A stretch of 64,000 nucleotides of DNA from Neoechinorhynchus agilis (taxonomy: Eukaryota; Acanthocephala): NCBI GenBank assembly GCA_051530055.1, contig CM121342.1, positions 5,580,001 through 5,644,000 of the forward strand. The letters run 5' to 3'. The position numbers were made by a program, and so were the translations under genes. Positions 1-14,100 of the stretch are shown here, in pieces. The notes beneath the pieces were generated by a model. That model searched no databases, was not told the DNA's origin, and worked only from the letters and a program-made list of their open reading frames with translations. The stretch's first letter is position 1; every line of letters starts with the position of its first letter.

Positions 1-181
1 GGTTGCCAAAGGTGGGGCACGATAATTTGCAATGGAGATTAAATGTGCTGTCATTGTACATTAATCAATCGATGTTCATGACAGACTGATCATTTAAAGA
101 AGTCATTAGTCGACTTTATGATCGACCTCATTAGATCGGGCGAGATTTCTCTCTCTTACTTTTCTCAAGGTTAAGTGATTG

Positions 182-317
182 GAATTATCGTGTTTAGAAG
201 TCTTCACTCGCATGATTTTTTCGATTAACCTCATTGGCGGTATTGCCGGTGAGGTTCGCAGAACGTCTTTTTAATCGAAAAAATCATGCGAGTGAAGACT
301 TCTAAACACGATAATTC
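182..317. repeat. Fold-back MITE-like element with 47-bp inverted arms
   Basis: The arms at 182-228 and 271-317 are perfect reverse complements and enclose a 42-base loop. The outer flanks continue with partial complementarity up to a CCCCGG block near 335. Related sequence occurs at 600-755 and 16890-16966. No transposase is coded here, so it resembles a non-autonomous DNA element. The surrounding 1-2040 shows no gene I can name. Confidence 0.8.
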
Positions 318-599
318 TCTAATCATTTTCCCCGGAGAGTAAGGCTTCATTTTTTGAAACGAAAATATATACCAAAAACTGGAAATGCGTTACTGTTGTT
401 AGAAACAAACCGAAAAAGGGTTAAATCATTGCCCACTTTTTTTTCTAACTGTAAACTATTGACAGTTTAGTCTCCAAGTTGAATTAGTCCAAGGAATGCA
501 GATAGACTGCCTCAGACATATTAATTAACCTATGTGTTTTGTTTCTTGTTAGTTTCAACTTTCTCCTTCAACAAATAAGCGATCATAATGAGTAGAATT

Positions 600-755
600 A
601 TTATTGAATTTAGAAGTCTTCAAGCGCGGTAAATGATTATTTCGATTAAAAAGACGTTCTGCTAACCTCATTGGCGGTTCATCATCACCAGTTTGTTAGT
701 AAGCGAGACCTAAACAATAATTCTAATCGCATTCCCCGGTACCTTACATATCGAC
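600..755. repeat. Second, imperfect member of the same fold-back family
   Basis: It shares the 'tagaagtcttca' word and the 'cctaaacaataattc' plus 'ccccggtaccttacatatcg' end with copies at 182-340 and 16890-16970. Its central hairpin has decayed compared with the first copy. Confidence 0.55.
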
Positions 756-1278
756 ATTATGATCTCATTTAAATCATAAATCCCTCAATTCAAAGTAGTC
801 GCGGAAGCTGCCTGAAATAAACTTTAACGTATTTCATTTAATATTTTCTCAGAAGTTTTTGCGGAAAAGTACAAAAAAAGTCCCGGTTATTTTCACCTTC
901 TTCAATATAACTTCTATATACGGCAACCAGATTAAATGACTGGCTCGATACGGATCAATGTTCCGAATTTATAATATGTGATACGCGATCTTCGAAACTT
1001 ATTTTGTTTCTGGTAAAGATTCTGGTTACCTTTATCGGATCATTGAGGTTGGTATGACATTCGATAGATCAACCAGTTTTTTTCCATAATGTGTCCGTTA
1101 TTAGAAACCCTTCGGATAAACTAAAGGAGAATCAACGTGAGCTCATGAGATTAATTGAACAGAATCCGGATCCTAATGCCGGAGAAGATTGTTTTACACC
1201 CTCTCAAAATAGGTTGGTCGACTAATGATATTTGTGTTTTTTAATGATTATAAAATAGAGACCTTTTTTATCGAGTTC

Positions 1279-1351
1279 TCAATATTTCGTCCGTCTCGTT
1301 GGACTTCTTTAGGTTGTAAAATCTAAAAAAATAAGACAGACGAAATATTGA
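1279..1351. repeat. Short inverted repeat
   Basis: An 18-base arm reading 'tcaatatttcgtccgtct' near 1279-1296 is matched by its reverse complement at about 1333-1350. A related word ('acggacgaaatattg') recurs at 35284, upstream of ATP13A1, so this is probably the tip of a dispersed element and not a gene-specific regulatory site. Confidence 0.6.
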
Positions 1352-2186
1352 CAAAGTCGCATCACATTCATTATCTGGACTTCCGATTTTTGGTAACCGG
1401 AAACTTTTTGCTCTACATTTTTTTTAACAAAGCGTTCATCATTCGATAAATCGCAGTAATAAAGTGGATGCCTTGACCAAATTCTCTGTTTTCTTTTTTA
1501 GACCTGACATTGTTGATGTGTTTTTGGCTCAAAGGTTTTACGGCCGGATGCTTTTCCTGACGGGTTTGGGACCAGCACCGAGCCATTATTGTAAATGATT
1601 TAAATTTTTATACTATTAACTTGCCCCGAATGAGTCAAAGGTTGCTTATCTGAGTTTCGAATGGTCGTTTTCTACAACAAAACTCGTATTTTTCCGATGA
1701 GTTTCGACTATTTCCGGCTTTGTTTCGATCCAGTTTCGATGTGAAATTCTATGCTTTCGTCGCATACGTCTCGATTTCAATATGATGAGAATGCGAGATG
1801 ACTTGCAGTTTAAACTCTAGACCGCATGACCACCAAACTAAATGAAGAACCCTTTAACTTTTAGAAAAATCTATACTTTTGGTGGTGTTTTCGAAGAAAA
1901 ATTCGATGGCAACACCTTTTAAATTCGCCGAGGTGATTGAATTAGGAAAATCCTACTTTCTCAACAAGAAGAGTTTATAAACATTCGCGCCACCGCTCTG
2001 AATCACTCAGCTGCCATTCTAATGCCAAAAAAATCGTGATTTTTAACGATCAAAGATTTAGGAATCTCGGGACACGCCAATGCCAGCGGAGAATGCCGAA
2101 GATTTAATTATAAGCGTTTTTGACATCTCTACGACCCTAGAAATAAATCACGTTTAATGCAATCCTCAAACTCACTTTTATTTGAG

Positions 2187-5100
2187 GTACATCTCGTACT
2201 TTAACCACAGAGAAAGGTTCAATAACCAATATTCTATAAAACTGAGATACATTCACGTGAAGAACACAATGAACGTCAGCTCAAGAGGAGGATCACGGAC
2301 GGTAATAGTAATCTACCAATCAGCCAAACAGGTCTATAAATCGGCAACCTAGTGAGTTCATTTTGTCGTATCTCTTTCACATTGAACCACAAGTCCAATG
2401 ATGAACACTCCTGACTGGAACATGCTAACAATCAGATTGATACCTTTTTTGAAGCTTAAAGGAGACATTTGCCTTCGTGTCTATAACAAAAGAGCCAATG
2501 GACGCTCTAAGAAACTCATGTTTGCGTGCCAATTTAACACGGCTTGGATCCAAGGCAAACGAAACTTGAGTTTTGATCAACAAGATCTTGATTTTATAAG
2601 GAATATCGGTATCAATGATAATTGCAAGGTCTTTCTTCGCTTGAAGTTCGTTAAAGGTGAGTCCATAGTAGAGATTGTAGGCCACTTTGAAACCCGATTA
2701 CTCGAGCGATTGATTTTATTATAATTGATTCCATTGTCCGACACAGTCATTGTGTCTATTCACCATTACTTCAAAAAATAAACATAAAGCCTTCAATTCC
2801 AAAACGTATAATTTTCGGGTCTTTTCAATACTTGTAGGATTTTAGATCTCAAATGTTGTTTATTTGGCGTGTCAATTTGTCAGGAAAATAGTCGATTTAT
2901 CTGTAGTCTCCAGCACTTGAAACCAGCTATTGCCCTTGTTTATCGAACAAATTTTGTTTGTTTTCCCAAAAACCCTTTTTTCTGGCCAAAAAAAGCAGCA
3001 CTGGGCTTGTAGGAAAAGTATCATTGGTCCAATAAATAGAATCGATGTGAGATTTGGCCCTATCTATCGGTTTGAATTTTTTTCGGAGGTTACATGAACG
3101 CGGATCCCAAAATTCGATTATTTGTGATTTTATTAACCAAATCAAAATTCGTGTGTTTAATCGATATTTTGGGGTTTTTCCGTCAAAAAAAGCAGCACTG
3201 AACTTGTCGGAAAAGTATCATTGGTCCAATAAACAGAATCGATGTGGGATTTGGCCTTTTTCGGAGGTTACATGAACGCGGATCCCAAAATTCGTTTATT
3301 TGTGATTTTATTAACAAAAGAAAAATTCGTGTGTTTAATCGATATTTTGGGGTTTTTCCGTCAAAAAAAGCAGCACTGAACTTGTCGGAAAAATATCATT
3401 GGTCCAATAAACAGAATCGATGTTAGATTTGGCCTTTTTCGGAGGTTACATGAACGCGGATCCCAAAATTCGTTTATTTGTGATTTTATTAACAAAATCA
3501 AAATTCGTGTGTTTAATCGATATTTTGGGGTTTTTCCGTCAAAAAAAGCAGCACTGAACTTGTCGGAAAAGTATCATTGGTCCAATAAACAGAATCGATG
3601 TTAGATTTGGCCGTATCTATCGGTTTGAACTTTTTTTCTTAGGTTACATGAACGCGGATCCCAAAATTCGTTTATTTGTGATTTTAATAACAAAATCAAA
3701 ATTCGTGTGTTTAATCGATATTTGGGGTTTTTCCGTCAAAAAAGCAGCACTGAACTTGTCGGAAAAATATCATTGGTCCAATAAACAGAATCGATGTAGA
3801 TTTGGCTTTTTTCAGGTTACATGAACGCGGATCCCAAAATTCGTTTATTTGTGATTTTATAACAAAATCAAAATTGTGTTTAATCGATATTTTGGGGTTT
3901 TTCCGTCAAAAAAAGCAGCACTGAACTTGTCGGAAAAATATCATTGGTCCAATAAACAGAATCGATGTGAGATTTGGCCGTATCTATCGGTTTGAACTTT
4001 TTTTCTTAGGTTACATGAACGCGGATCCCAAAATTCGTTTATTTGTGATTTTAATAACAAAATCAAAATTCGTGTGTTTAATCGATATTTTGGGGTTTTT
4101 CCGTCAAAAAAAGCAGCACTGAACTTGTCGGAAAAATATCATTGGTCCAATAAACAGAATCGATGTGAGATTTGGCCGTATCTATCGGTTTGAACTTTTT
4201 TTCTTAGGTTACATGAACGCGGATCCCAAAATTCGTTTATTTGTGATTTTAATAACAAAATCAAAATTCGTGTGTTTAATCGATATTTTGGGGTTTTTCC
4301 GTCAAAAAAAGCAGCACTGAACTTGTCGGAAAAATATCATTGGTCCAATAAACAGAATCGATGTGAGATTTGGCCTTTCAGGTTACATGAACGCGGATCC
4401 CAAAATTCGTTATTTGTGATTTTATGGGTTTTTCCGTCAAAAAAGCAGCACTGCTTGTGGAAAATATCATTGGTCAATAAAGAATCGATGTAGATTTGGC
4501 CGTATCTATCGGTTTGAACTTTTTTTCTTAGGTTACATGAACGCGGATCCCAAAATTCGATTATTTGTGATTTTAATAACAAAATCAAAATTCGTGTGTT
4601 TAATCGATATTTTGGGGTTTTTCCGTCAAAAAAAGCAGCACTGAACTTGTCGGAAAAGTATCATTGGTCCAATCAATAGAATCGATGTGAGATTTGGCCG
4701 TATCTATCGGTTTGAACTTTTTTTCTTAGGTTACATGAACGCGGATCCCAAAATTCGATTATTTGTGCTTTTAATCGATAATTTGGTTCTCAGAGTGATA
4801 AAACGATCGTTTTCTCCGTTTTTCCGCCACTTTTTTCCAAAAGAACATTTGAATATCTTTCCACGGTCGATTCCTTCCTCAGCTACTTTAAAAGAACATT
4901 CAGTTCCGTCATTAGACGAAAGACAATGGAGCGATGAACGTATTGGTGATCGCTGTAGCGCAGTATCCACCAATGACGATCTCGTCGGTTTCTAGTCGAT
5001 TAACGAAACCGTTCATCCCGATGCTTTCATGGACTAAAAAGGACGCTCGTCGTCGTGTCCAAAGTCTTTATCACGCTTGGATTCGCCAGATTCCGTTCAT

Positions 5101-8100
5101 AATCGTCCGATACGACGGTCCGCTTCACCCGCGACAAATGACCGATATCGTTAAGGCAGAATTTATGAAGCACCGGGACGTTGAGGATCTTAGTGGTCTT
5201 GTGTTCAACGAAGAGGCTTATTTCTTTTGAACACATCTCCTTAGAGTTATCGATATGCTGGTCTGTAAAGGTGAGCAGCAACTGTTTGAAATCGCCTCTC
5301 ATTGGCAACAGGACGATCATGTAATGCACTTCTTCGATAAACGTCCGGAGAAAGATTATGAGGAAGCTAGGAAGTCCTTTATGAATCGATTTTTACGGGG
5401 AATTGATTGAATTTGTCAATGGACCAGAAAAATGGGCGCATTTAGTCTTTTGAATCTCTATGAACACGATAAAAAGATTTTCTCTTTACGTTATTGCCTC
5501 AACGATTCGATTATTTTGTAAACTGGTCTTTGATTAAAAAATCCGTTGAAATTTCAGAATTTTTTTGTTTTTTGGGAGATGTGTTTTTTTGGAGAATCTT
5601 GCAGCTCAAAACTGCTGCTTATGCTTCATTTCGCTAGAAGGCCTCTTACATTTGTCCTGTCGCGGACAATTGACGAAGTAAAAGACACTCAGTCTTGTCG
5701 TTTTGTTTTTTGATGACTCAATCGAAAATTAAGGAAAAGAAAGCAATCTTAAATATGAAATATCTTCAATCTCTTAAGTTGTTATCACGAGTTTTTTTGT
5801 TATTTTTTTTGCTGACCAATATGCCTTACTTTAAAGAACCAATGAGGTTCCATAAAATGCAAGTATCTCATCTGATTGGCTCGCTCTCAGTATTTTCTCA
5901 TTTTACTCGATTAGAAAAGAAATTTTTGGCATGCGTTCGAAGGCGTTTCCAGGTCGAGGACGACGCCATGTGCAGATCGTTTGTCTAAATATTTAATTAT
6001 TTTGGATTTCTACGCAAATGGGGACACTGGCAACGTCTTGGAATTTTGAAAATCTTTATTGATTTGAAAACAATCAATTATTTGATCCGAATAATTTTTA
6101 TGTTCCAATGTTACTAGAAAAAAAAGAGGTAAAAATCGCATTTGATCAACCTTCTTATAATTTTACTCGATTTCTTAGGGTCTATATTTTCGTGGCTACA
6201 AAGTAGTTTGTCAATTTTCTCTGGTGCCTTGCGCACTATATCAAGAACCCAGAAACAACCTTGTAAAAGACGATTATGTCACTCGGATTCAATGGAAATT
6301 CTTGTGATTTTTTTATACGTCAAATTGACAAAAACTGGAGCTTTCTCTCAAAATCTTAAGGTGTTAACGGATCTCAATTTGAAGTGTTTATGTTAATAGT
6401 TGACGCCATAGCTAATTCCGTATAGTTCTCGTTTATGTTGCACCTTCACGACAGATGTTCCAGAACTCGTCTGAACGTTGTCGATTCATTTGTCTCGTTC
6501 CTTCCTCGTTTCCAATTCAATTTCCTTAAACTAATTGAAAAAGTGATAACCTCGTTAGTCAAGTCTTGTGCAGACATATCAGGTTCCTCCGTACGCATTT
6601 GCACTTGGCGTTCCTCCATCATCCGCCGCCAAGGCGATGAAAACCAGCAATATCGCCTCCATTCAAGTACATCAGGCTAAGATTATATTTACGAGTGGGG
6701 GAAGACGCCGCCGTCGCTCTTGTGTGTTCAATTTGGTGTTCTTGGTTCAATCGCTGGATAAAGCACTGAACAAATGGACGATTACTCCCTTCCACCTACT
6801 TTGGCCTTCTTCGTCCTATCTGTACTCATCGCAATTATTTTAAAGAGATTTTTACTCGCAGAAAAAAAGAATAAAGGTTAGTTGGGAAACACACGCGTAA
6901 CATCCAGTTGGTGCCGCCTGACACTAGGAATCTCATCAACTCTTAATGGACGTCTAAAAGGAAACCGAATGTCTCTCAGCCTCTCTCTCAAGTGTTCATA
7001 ATGACTCTCGCACGCGCCTCTATACAATGTCTATTTCACCAATGGAAATTTTTAGAAATACTTGAAATCTCTTGTAGACTTTAATGAAGAACCTCACGTC
7101 TCGGAAACATCTCTCTCGGTGATCTAGGAACTCGTTTATCATCTCCAGCTAATGATTGTTCCCCTGATTCGCACTTCTTCGTACGTGATATCACTCCTTT
7201 TTCCGATAACATTTCTTTCCAGAATCCAGTGGAGCGCGATAAATTCTATCAATGATTCTTCATTTTCCTCATTTCCAATATTTTTCTAGTCCAATGGAAA
7301 CTTTTATAGACCAGTTTCTTTATTCAATCTCCTTGTTCCTGGGCACACAAACAAAAGTTCGACCGACGATTCTTCATTTTCCTCTTTTACAATATTTTTC
7401 TAGTCTAATGGAAACTTTTATAGAACAGTTTCTTTATTCAATCTCCTTGTTCCTTGACACACAAACAAAAGCTCTCCCGATGATTCTTCACTTTCCTCGT
7501 TTCCAATATTTTTCTAGTCTAATGGAAACTTTTATAGACCAGTTTCTTTATTCAATTTCCTTGTTCCTTTGCATTCAAACAAAAGTTCGACCGACGATTC
7601 TTCACTTTGCTCATTTCCAATATTTTTCTAGTCTAATGGAAACTTTTATAGACCAGTTTCTTTATTCAATTTCCTTGTTCCTTGACACACAAACAAAAGC
7701 TCTACCGATGATTCTTCACTTTCCTCATTTCCAATATTTTTCTAGTCTAATGGAAACTTTTATAGACCAGTTTCTTTATTCAATCTCCTTGTTCCTTGAC
7801 ACACAAACAAAAGCTCTATCGATGATTCTTCACTTTGCTCATTTCCAATATTTTTCTAGTCTAATGGAAACTTTTATAGACCAGTTTCTTTATTCAATCT
7901 CCTTGTTCCTTGGCACACAAACAAAAGCTCTACCGATGATTCTTCACTTTCCTCATTTCCAATATTTTTCTAGTCTAATGGAAACTTTTATAGACCAGTT
8001 TCTTTATTCAATCTCCTTGTTCCTTGGCACACAAACAAAAGCTCTACCGATGATTCTTCACTTTCCTCATTTCCAATATTTTTCTAGTCTAATGGAAACT

Positions 8101-11100
8101 TTTATAGACCAGTTTCTTTATTCAATCTCCTTGTTCCTTGGCACACAAACAAAAGCTCTACCGATCATTTTTAACTTTCCTCATTTCCAATATTTTTCTA
8201 GTCTAATGGAAACTTTTATAGACCAGTTTCTTTATTCAATTTCCTTGTTCCTGGGCACACAAACAAAAGTTCGACCGACGATTCTTCACTTTGCTCATTT
8301 CCAATATTTTTCTAGTCTAATGGAAACTTTTATAGACCAGTTTCTTTATTCAATCTCCTTGTTCCTTGACACACAAACAAAAGCTCTATCGATGATTCTT
8401 CATTTTCCTCATTTCCAATATTTTTCTAGTCTAATGGAAACTTTTATAGACCAGTTTCTTTATTCAATCTCCTTGTTCCTGGGCACACAAACAAAAGTTC
8501 GACCGATGATTCTTCATTTTCCTCATTTCCAATATTTTTCTAGTCTAATGGAAACTTTTATAGACCAGTTTCTTTATTCAATCTCCTTGTTCTTGGGCAC
8601 ACAAACAAAAGTTCGACCGATGATTCTTCACTTTGCTCATTTCCAATATTTTTCTAGTCTAATGGAAGCTTTTATAGACGAACATTGATCATTGAAGTCT
8701 AAAAATGTACATAAAGATCTATAACCCCAATCGTAATCACTGTTTGATTGTACGAATATCGACCAAATACTATTTTGTTATGAATATGGATATCGGTATA
8801 GAAAAACACACGTTTAAGACCGTATTGATTGGTAAATGCATTTTTGTCTGAATTCTGACTGTTTAAACTATTCCGTTTTCGATAGAAAATTAAAGAATTT
8901 AAAGTGTAATCACCTTGGTTAAACTTCGTTTCCGAGATGTACGTTAAGAAAGTTACACTCAACGTCTTGCGTATATTTATGTTGATTTCGAATTTACCTA
9001 CGTTGAGAGTTTCCCAAAAAGCTCGTCTTATCAAATTTAAACCTTGTTGAAAATTAATTTATAAAAAAAGAGAGTTTTTTCGCGATTTTGGTTCCCAGTT
9101 CTGCAACTGGTGCTCATTATGTATCTACACCATTTATCACTCGTTTGATTTATAACGCTCCTCGAAGCTTGATGTATCCGGTTAACCACATTAAAAAAAA
9201 CGAAAGCACCTACTCCCATCCACACTGCATTCGCCACACCGTCACTCACATTAACCGTACACGCACACAACACTCGTACGTGAGTTTTTGTAATCGTTGT
9301 TTTTTTAATTGGTTTCTGTGTTCAATCATGCACCGCCGTCACTCAGAAACGGACTCATCCTCTGGATTAGAAGAGAAAATGTTAAAATTGTCTATTCGTT
9401 TATTGAAGTCGGACACGCCACGGACACCCGAAGACGAGGGAGAAGAAGAGTGTTGCCTCGTCGAATATGAACGGCACGAAAAAGAGATTGTTGAGTTAAA
9501 TGAGGAAGGTGCGCTCGAGTTTTCGGTGTCCTAGAAGGACAAAGTTGCTGAGGCACCAACAACCCCGTCCTCTATTTAGGAGAAGACAGTACAGTTCAAG
9601 GACGACGACAACAACATAGTTCTCCAATAACCTACAAACAAGAAGGTCTGTACTGTTCGTTAGAATGTGTATAGTTTTGAGCAGAAAAAGTAGTCGAGGA
9701 AAGACTTGTCAGCACCGACGTGTTTCTGTCAAAGCAGCATATTTCCCTAATGGCCACCACCACCACCACTGCCTGGATTCAGTCCGTTTCGTTTGCGGTC
9801 GTCACTAGAGCGTTCCTCGCGCACACAGAATGTCTCATTTGGGGATAAAAGACCTTTCCTCCCCTGGATTACACAATCATCTATAATCAGCACACACAAA
9901 AAATCAGAAGAGGAACTGGCGATAAGGCCACATTCCTTCTTTAAAAAAACTGCTATGGATTGTTCCGGTTGCTCAAGTAGACAGCACCAACGACGACAAC
10001 GACGCTGCTGCTGTCTACTTAATTGCACAAAAGGTAAATTTAATCCCAAGGTCTAGTAGGTTTGAAGGGTATGCATTCCATTAATGCTTAAGAAAAGGTC
10101 ATTGTAGTGCACCTACAAATATAATGCTTCTGAAGCCATTACTCTGTTATCGAGGAACCCGAGAAGGTATGACAAATGCGAACAAGATGCTTTGGAAGGA
10201 CGTGTTAGGGAATGCAATCAGCTGTGATTGGTCGGGCATGATATCCAATCTAATTAGTCCAAGTGAATAATTTTGTCCGTTTTTTAGTAGTGGCTTCTTG
10301 AAAACCTTTTGACACTCCATTATGTGTAATGTGAAGTTGGAGAAAATAGTGTTTACTTTCTTAGGCACTAACCGAAATTCAAGAAAAGTATCCATCGTTC
10401 AAATCTCTGTGCTTTACAATGAAACCTCAATCGATTAAGTTTCAAGACATCGTGGCTGTATTTTATAAGATCTCCCTCTCTTTTGTACCTTTATTCAGAT
10501 TACTCGACATTTTCTTTGCTCTCCATAGCTACCAACAAAAATGTTAGCAGCGGATCCATTTGCGCATTCTCGCGATTACTGTCTGCTGTAGTGACAAGGC
10601 ATTGTTGAAGCCATTTATTTTCTCGCTTTTGCGCCCCTGCTATTTGAGTGTTATCGACTCCTCCTCCACCTAATCTATGCGTATATGTTTATTTTGATAA
10701 ATAATTTTGAGTTGATCTAATAGGTATCAGAGATGAGAACGGTTATCTGTGTAGTAGATTATATCTCATAGCGATAAACTCGGATTTCCAAAAGACGATA
10801 TCTAGTTACTTGGAGTCAGAAGATTGATTCTCTTCTTAGCTGCTGCTGCTTAGAGGGTGAAATTGCGCACTCGGTGCCAAAACGATCAAAATATAAGGAG
10901 CTTTTACGTTAGATTTCATGGCTCCTCCTCTAGTAGAAGAGGTCAATGCCTCCCCGATAAATCAATACGATTGTTTACCGTACTCTATAGGAGCCAATCA
11001 TTTTTATAAACAAATGATTTTCAAAGTAGCATCGTGAGACCGTATAGATGTGTTCACCTGAACGACGCATCCAACAATGTTGGTTTCGGTTTCGACATTT

Positions 11101-14100
11101 CAAATTTTCCGCTATCTGACGTTGTGTCATTTGTAATGATTTAGTAACAGAAAAACCCGAGACGAACTTTTTGAACTCACCAAGTGGAGGGGAAAACAAG
11201 AACTCATTGTTGTCGATGATAAAGCGGGCAATGATGTGGGTGAAGATGCAGCGGTCTAAATTCGGTATGGGAAATAAGTTTTCCTAATCCACGGGTGCCT
11301 TTTTTTTAATTTTGTCCGCCATTTTAGTATCTTTTAGACTGCAACACTTCTATATGCCATAAATTTTCCATAAGCTCATGAAGCATTTCGGGAAATGTCA
11401 GCAACGAACTGAGATGACAGTGATCCATAGATCTTTGATCCCAGAAAACGCCTAGAGACAATTGAGCTCTCATGAACACCCACCCGTTCGCCAGTAATGC
11501 ACCTTGAGTTTTCCCCACTCTTTTAACATCTAATCATAAGATCTCGATATGACATTTTCTTGAGCCAAAAATAAACAGTAGAAATTTGCATTTTTCTCGT
11601 GTGTTTTGGGCGCTTTTGGTCACAAGACCAAGATTTTAGTCCTCGCTTACGGTCATCGTTACTCTTGATTTACAGTCTTGCAATCAAATTAAAAAAAGTG
11701 CGCACAATATAATTTGAATCGGTGCAATTACAAGAAATAGGTGCTTTTACATATCTTAAAGAATATTTACATTTGTGGCACGAGTCGAGTTCCATTTCTT
11801 CTTATTAATCCCGATGCTTCCTCCCAGAATCGCAAAGTTGAGATTAAATCGGATTTCAAGTACCCGTTTTCGCATAATTTCGGTTGTTTCAGAGGCCGAT
11901 GACCCTTCAATCCTAGCCTTCAGCCTTCCACACGACTGTTTTGATTTCCCTTCTCCCTCGTCCAGCGCCGCCCAGGAACGTATGGCCCGTCTAATGACCG
12001 ATCCATTTTCCTGGATTACTGTCCACGGAGCGGATACTTTTCAGCCTCAAGCGCCAAAAGGCCGCCCAGGAACGCATGGCCCGCCTCCCATCGAGACCGC
12101 AAAGTCCGAAAACACACAAAATCGCGTAATTCTTGTCGTCAGCCGTCCATACGACTGTTTTGATTTCCCTTCTCAGAGTAGCCTCGTCCTACGCCACTGA
12201 GGAACGCATGGCCCGCCTCCCGTCGAGGTCGCAAAGTCCGAAAACACCCAAAATCGCGTAATTCTTGCCGTCAGCCGTCCATACGACTGTTTTGATTTCC
12301 CTTCTCCCTCGTCCAGCGCCGCCCAGGAACGTATGGCCCGTCTAATGACCGATCCATTTTCCTGGATTACTGTCCACGGAGCGGATACTTTTCAGCCTCA
12401 AGCGCCAAAAGGCCGCCCAGGAACGAATGGCCCGCCTCCTATCGAGGTCGCAAAGTCCGAAAACACACAAAATCGCGTAATTCTTGCCTTCAGCCGTCCA
12501 TACGACTGTTTTGATTTCCCTTCTCCCTCGTCCAGCGCCGCCCAGGAACGTATGGCCCGTCTAATGACCGATCCATTTTCCTGGACTACTGTCCACGGAG
12601 CGGATACTTTTCAGCCTCAAGCGCCCAGGAACGAATGGCCCGCCTCCCATCGAGACCGCAAAGTCCGAAAACACCCAAAATCGCGTAATTCTTGCCTTCC
12701 ACACGACCGTTTTGATTTCGCTTTTCCCTCGTCCAAAGGCCGCTGATACTTTTTGTACGAATTTAAGTACAAATTCGGCTAGAGCGCTCGATCACAAGTG
12801 GACTTTTTTGCTCAAGAGAGTGCTTCGACCATCTTCGTCCGCATGACCACAACGTTAGAGCACTTTCGAGTTCTCGCGCTTTCGTCTGTCCCTCGCTGGA
12901 GCAGCAGCAGCAGCCGCTCGTGTACACTTCTGCGGCGGCGGCGGCGGCGGCGTAACACGAACGACATCGTTCGTCATCTGAGATGGGTGTTTTGGTGGCG
13001 TTTTGGTGAGACTTTTCTATTTCAACGTTCACGAGCGCTCGAACCGTCCATTCATTTTTGCTCCCTTTCTCCTAGACCACCATAAAACCAATACGCCGAT
13101 TCCGGTCGAAACTACGACCGAAAACATTTTCGAACATCATATCCACCACCACCACCACCACGAACAACAGCACGAACAACCAATGTACTCAAACACTCAA
13201 GACATGTTTACGGCTGCCACCCCGCCTCCGCCCTCATCTCGGAGGTTGGATGATGGGAAAGGAAGGAGGACTATTTCCGCCAGCCAACCGCCACGGTCAA
13301 CCCGTCCGCCAAACATTGGCCATGATATAGAGCAGTTAGATTATCTACTCGAGGACCTTCTCAGAGAAGTCCACAGTCCTGTTAACCAAGCCGACCACCA
13401 CCACCACCAGTATCCTACCAATGGATACATCAGTGACGGTCTTCTCTCTCGTAGGGGACCACGTCCGAAAGCTCCTATCAAACTCTACCGTTTGGATTTA
13501 CCCTTAACGCAGCCAATGCAACGTCTTCTTCATCCACTCACATCCGGCTCTCGAAACGACGTAATGGACAATGTCTATTGGAATACATCCCTTCCCGTCG
13601 GTGGGGCAGCGGGATATGAAACCGATAGTTGCTGTATGAAGAATCGTAGACGATTGATGATGATGGCGGACGAAAGGTGTCAAAGAGACGGCTACGAAAC
13701 AGAAGACCTGTCGACAAGACGCCGATACTCACGAACAATGCCACCACCACCACCAAGAAGACGCATTCCTGTTCTACCTTCTACAATCATGGAAACCATC
13801 CCCGAGACAAATATCGATTCTAGCACGAATAGACGAGTAGTTCCTGTCCTTATGGAGGAGGAGGAGGAACCATCACGTCCCTCCAATCAAACACAAATTG
13901 GAAGTGCAGAAAGCATTCCGATTCAAGTGGACTTTGCGTCAAGTAGCCGTCTACCTACGACGAAATCACGAATTGTGAACGCTGTCTACGCTTCCCCTCC
14001 TATAACCTCGTCCGCTCGTGTTCAAAAAACCGACACATCTCTACAAAATCGAGATGAAAAGCTCGTGAATCGCGAAATTGATCTCGGACAAAATCAAACC

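Noticed and set aside
1120-1215. Coding-like patch KENQRELMRLIEQNPDPNAG (+)
   Set aside because: Too short, with no start, no clear splice partner and no recognised family; kept only as a remark.
2187-2656. Auxilin/GAK-type PTEN-C2 instead of tensin
   Set aside because: The YQxAxQVYxS and LKLKGDI blocks and the nearby SH2-PTB exon with matching phase favour tensin, although auxilin is not fully excluded.
8699-9034. 111-codon minus-strand frame
   Set aside because: AT-driven composition, no domain, and no ATG context; likely chance in intron sequence.
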